Below are positions 15,700 to 18,251 of a stretch of DNA of 18,251 bases, piece after piece. Location of the stretch: assembly GCA_005882415.1 (NCBI GenBank), contig VBAE01000079.1, positions 1 to 18,251 of the forward strand. Reading direction: 5' to 3'. The notes below the pieces were generated by a model. The model did not search any database. It had not been told where the DNA came from and worked only from the letters and a program-made list of their open reading frames with translations. Position 1 is the first letter of the stretch. Each line of letters opens with the position of its first letter. Both the position numbers and the translations under genes were made by a program. The DNA comes from Alphaproteobacteria bacterium. GTDB taxonomy: Bacteria; Pseudomonadota; Alphaproteobacteria; Sphingomonadales; Sphingomonadaceae.

Positions 15700-17371
15700 A
15701 TCCCTCCAGCGCGCCTATCCACCCCGTACCGGGGGCGAAGAGGATGTGGAGGGGGCCCTTTGCCGAGGTGACGGCGCGGGCGCCCAGGGACAGGATCTGG
15801 GGTTCGTCGGCGAGGCCTGGCTGCTCCAGTTCGGCCAACACCCGGTTGCCTCGGACGGTAAGGCTGCGCACGTTCGAGCGGCCGCCGAGGGCTTCGACCA
15901 GGCGCTCCGCTTCGTCGCCCCGAACAGGCGCGCTTCGCATCGCGGAGCGCACCTCGCCGGCGACCTGGTCGGCGATCGGCCCGAGCACGACCTGAACCGC
16001 GCCGCCGCCGGGGCGCACCACGCCCTTGGCGCCGAGGGCCCGCAACTGCGGCTCGTCCACTTTCGCCGGGTCCACCAGATCAAGCCGAAGCCGCGTCATG
16101 CACGCATCCACGGTCCGGATGTTCACCGCCCCGCCGAGCGCTCCGACGAAGCCCGCGCCCCGATCCCCTTCCGCAACGACCGGCGCTGCAACCACATCCT
16201 CCGCCTCGCGGCCGGGGGTGTTGAGGTTGAAGCGGAGGATGAAGAAGCGGAAGGTGAAGTAGTAGATGGCGAAATACGCCAACCCCACCGGGATCAGGAG
16301 CAGCGCCCGGGTCGAGAGGCCGTAGCCCAGCACATAGTCGAACAGGCCCGCCGAGAAGCCGAAGCCGAGCTTCACGCCGAGCAGGTCCATAATCACCATC
16401 GAGAGGCCGGTCAGAACCGCGTGCACCGCGTAGAGCAAAGGCGCGAGGAACATGAAGCTGAATTCGATGGGCTCGGTCACGCCGGTGAGGAAGGAGGTGA
16501 GCGCCAGCGAGGCGAGCATGCCGCCGACCGCCTTGCGCCGCTCGGGCCGGGCGGTTCGGTACATCGCCAGGCAGGCCGCGGGCAGCCCGAACATCATCAC
16601 CGGGAAGAAGCCGGCCATGAACGCGCCTGCGGTCGGATCGCCGGCGAAGAAGCGCTTCAGGTCGCCGGTCGTGCCGTTGTAGTCGCCGATGATGAACCAG
16701 GCGATGTTGTTCAATATGTGGTGGAGGCCGGTGACGATCAGCAGCCGGTTGAGCACGCCGTAGACGAACAGTCCCGCGCTGCCCGCCCCGACTACGCCGC
16801 GGCTCAACGTATCGATGCCCTGCTCGAGATAGGGGAAGCCCAAGCCGAAGATCAGCGCCCCGATCAATCCGGTGAAGCCGCAGACGATGGGGACGAAGCG
16901 GCGCCCGGCGAAGAAAGCGAGATATTCGGGCAGCTTGATGTTGCTGTAGCGGTTGTACATTCGACCCGCGACGACGCCGGAGAGGATGCCGGCGGGGACG
17001 CTCAGCTTGCCCAGCTCCTTGGTCTTGTAGGCGGCGGTGGCGAGGGTTCGGGCGGCTTCGTCGGTGTAGGCGGCGATCGCCTCGGGCGGGACGGTGAGCA
17101 GGGCCTTCGCGCCCTCGATGGTGACGAGGAAGCCGATCGCCCCCGCAAGGCCGGCAGCGCCGTGATTTTCGCGGGCGAGGCCGACGGCGACGCCGATCGC
17201 GAAGAGGAGGCCGAGGTTGGAGAAGATCGCCTCGCCCGCGCCGGCGATGAAGGCGATGTCGAGCAGGTCCGGCTGGCCGAGGCGGAGAAGGAGGCCGGCG
17301 GCGGGAAGCACCGCGATCGGCAGCATCAGCGCGCGGCCCAAGGGCTGCAGGCGGTCGAGCGGAAGTCTCAT
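15698..17371 (-). CDS. nagE: GlcNAc-specific PTS permease, EIIC plus EIIB domains (NagE-like)
   Basis: Inner-membrane phosphotransferase permease of 557 aa that should import GlcNAc as GlcNAc-6-P. The EIIC part (residues 1 to about 375) starts MRLPLDRLQPLGRALMLPIAVLPAAG. It contains GLHHILNNIAWF, FFAGDPTAGAFMAGFFPVMMFGLPAACLAMY and GVTEPIEFSFMF, all matching GlcNAc/glucose-family EIIC, with the middle stretch resembling E. coli NagE. The first EIIB domain has the phosphorylated Cys424 in VDACMTRLRL. After it comes a second EIIB-like domain (about 480-557) where the corresponding stretch, NVRSLTVRGNRVL, has no Cys, so it is probably degenerate. No EIIA domain is present, and E. coli NagE carries its own. 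The EIIA is likely fused to the Enzyme I gene immediately upstream. The ATG at 17371 overlaps the Enzyme I stop (ATGA). The frame continues upstream to 18181, but that is out-of-frame Enzyme I sequence. Confidence 0.93.
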   Translation of the reverse strand: MRLPLDRLQPLGRALMLPIAVLPAAGLLLRLGQPDLLDIAFIAGAGEAIFSNLGLLFAIGVAVGLARENHGAAGLAGAIGFLVTIEGAKALLTVPPEAIAAYTDEAARTLATAAYKTKELGKLSVPAGILSGVVAGRMYNRYSNIKLPEYLAFFAGRRFVPIVCGFTGLIGALIFGLGFPYLEQGIDTLSRGVVGAGSAGLFVYGVLNRLLIVTGLHHILNNIAWFIIGDYNGTTGDLKRFFAGDPTAGAFMAGFFPVMMFGLPAACLAMYRTARPERRKAVGGMLASLALTSFLTGVTEPIEFSFMFLAPLLYAVHAVLTGLSMVIMDLLGVKLGFGFSAGLFDYVLGYGLSTRALLLIPVGLAYFAIYYFTFRFFILRFNLNTPGREAEDVVAAPVVAEGDRGAGFVGALGGAVNIRTVDACMTRLRLDLVDPAKVDEPQLRALGAKGVVRPGGGAVQVVLGPIADQVAGEVRSAMRSAPVRGDEAERLVEALGGRSNVRSLTVRGNRVLAELEQPGLADEPQILSLGARAVTSAKGPLHILFAPGTGWIGALEG

Positions 17372-18251
17372 GCGGCGGTTCCGATCGTTTCCATAAGGGC
17401 GCGGACTTCGCGCGGCGAATCGAGGTCGAGCGCGCGGGCGGCGGCGTCGCGGCAGGCATCGACGGTGACCCGGCGGAGCGCCGCCTTGACCGCGGCGATG
17501 GCGGCGGGGGCGACGGACAGCTCGTGCACCCCGAGCCCGACGAGGAGCGCCGCTCCGGCGGGGATGGAGGCGAGGCCGCCGCACGCGCCGATCGGTCGGC
17601 CGTGGCGCCCAGCCGCTTCGGCAGCGGCGCGGATCAGGCGGAGGACTGCGGGGTGGAAGGCGTCGACATCGCCCGCGACCATCGGATTGCCGCGGTCCAT
17701 GGCGAGGACGTACTGGCTGAGATCGTTGGAGCCGATCGAGAAGAAATCGGCCTCCGCGGCAAGCCGGTCGGCGAGCATCGCCGCGGCAGGGGTCTCGATC
17801 ATCACGCCCAATTCGGCCTTGCCGCCGAGGCCCCTCAGCACCGCCCGGACGGCCTGGAGCTCCGAGAGGGAGGCGACCATGGGCAGCATGATCCTGCAGG
17901 GGCCGGGCTGCTCGACGGCAAGGATGGCGCGGAGCTGCTCGTCGAGGAGCTCCGGGCGCCACAGGGTGGTGCGGACGCCACGCAGGCCGAGCGCCGGATT
18001 GTCCTCGGGCGGGATCGGCAGATAGGGCAGCGGCTTGTCGCCGCCGACGTCGAGGGTGCGGACGATCAGCGGACGGCCGTCCAGCGCGTCGGCGATCCCT
18101 TGGTAAGCGGAGCGCTGCTCCTCCTCGTCGGGGGCGGTGTCGCGGCCGAGGAAGAGGAATTCGGTTCGTAGCAGGCCGCAACCCTCGGCGCCCAGCGCGA
18201 CCGCGGCGGCGGCTTCCGCGACGGAGCCGAGGTTTGCGTAAATGTGGATTC
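17368..18251 (-). CDS. PTS Enzyme I, C-terminal part (5' end outside the window)
   Basis: The open frame enters at 18251 and ends at TGA 17368-17370, giving about 294 residues of the Enzyme I PEP-binding barrel. It shows GCGLLRTEFLFLGR, RPLIVRTLDVGGDKPLPYL, NPALGLRGVR, then MLPMVAS, VMIETPAA, FFSIGSNDLSQYVLAMDR and IGACGGLAS, whose Cys aligns with catalytic Cys502 of E. coli Enzyme I. It passes phosphate from PEP toward HPr and finally to NagE. The stop overlaps the nagE start by 4 nt, so the two are coupled. Related bacteria have an EIIA-HPr-EI fusion at this place, which would supply the EIIA missing from NagE. The N-terminal domains cannot be seen, so fusion is inference and I give no gene symbol. 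Confidence 0.93.
   Translation of the reverse strand, partial: IHIYANLGSVAEAAAAVALGAEGCGLLRTEFLFLGRDTAPDEEEQRSAYQGIADALDGRPLIVRTLDVGGDKPLPYLPIPPEDNPALGLRGVRTTLWRPELLDEQLRAILAVEQPGPCRIMLPMVASLSELQAVRAVLRGLGGKAELGVMIETPAAAMLADRLAAEADFFSIGSNDLSQYVLAMDRGNPMVAGDVDAFHPAVLRLIRAAAEAAGRHGRPIGACGGLASIPAGAALLVGLGVHELSVAPAAIAAVKAALRRVTVDACRDAAARALDLDSPREVRALMETIGTAA

Noticed and set aside
15662..18025. 787-aa plus-strand open frame over nagE and Enzyme I
   Set aside because: It is antisense to two genes with unmistakable PTS motifs, and its own sequence is low-complexity (Ala/Glu/Arg).
17372..18181. N-terminal extension of NagE, considered as a fused cytoplasmic domain
   Set aside because: It is Arg/Pro-rich and out of frame with the Enzyme I coding sequence, which shows proper motifs through this stretch.

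Overview
The window looks like chromosomal DNA of a GC-rich alphaproteobacterium, most likely a sphingomonad. The clues are the very GC-rich codon use with long antisense shadow ORFs, a TonB-dependent receptor of the Caulobacter/Xanthomonas/Sphingomonas class, a GlcNAc PTS of IIBC type with a separate multidomain Enzyme I, and palindromic intergenic repeats. No rRNA, tRNA, CRISPR array, transposase or phage gene was seen. The content is a chitin / N-acetylglucosamine (GlcNAc) utilisation locus mixed with four genes of the flavin-dependent tryptophan-halogenase family.

Layout. (1) Plus strand, 210-8282: a 1104-aa TonB-dependent receptor preceded by a 20-bp perfect palindrome of LacI-operator type (69-88), a hairpin terminator (3538-3580) and a palindromic repeat (3595-3700). 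Three tightly packed halogenase-family genes follow, here called halA (3783-5327), halB (5324-6783, frameshifted) and halC (6783-8282). (2) Minus strand, 12677 down to 8279: a four-gene operon of secreted GH18 chitinase, a GntR/UTRA regulator (nagR-like), a NagX-like membrane acyltransferase and a fourth halogenase, halD. The genes overlap by 14 and 4 nt, and halD follows after a 13-nt gap. halC and halD converge and their stop codons share one TTAA. (3) Plus strand, 12977-15532: a secreted GH20 beta-N-acetylhexosaminidase, divergent from the chitinase. (4) Minus strand, 15698-18251: the GlcNAc PTS permease IIBC (nagE) and, transcriptionally upstream of it, the C-terminal part of a PTS Enzyme I that runs off the window end. 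Two copies of a 167-bp structured repeat (12677-12843 and 15533-15699) flank the GH20 gene.

How it may work (inference): GH18 cuts chitin or chito-oligosaccharides and the receptor takes oligomers across the outer membrane. GH20 releases GlcNAc, and the EI/NagE phosphotransferase imports and phosphorylates it. NagR probably senses GlcNAc-6-P or GlcN-6-P. A LacI-type regulator, not encoded here, may control the receptor. The deacetylase and deaminase (nagA, nagB) are not in the window. The role of four halogenase-fold proteins in a sugar-uptake locus is not explained by the known pathway. Three (HalA, HalC, HalD) keep all canonical catalytic residues at nearly identical positions. HalB has lost all of them and also carries an out-of-frame lesion. 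This receptor/halogenase cluster is the most interesting part of the window.
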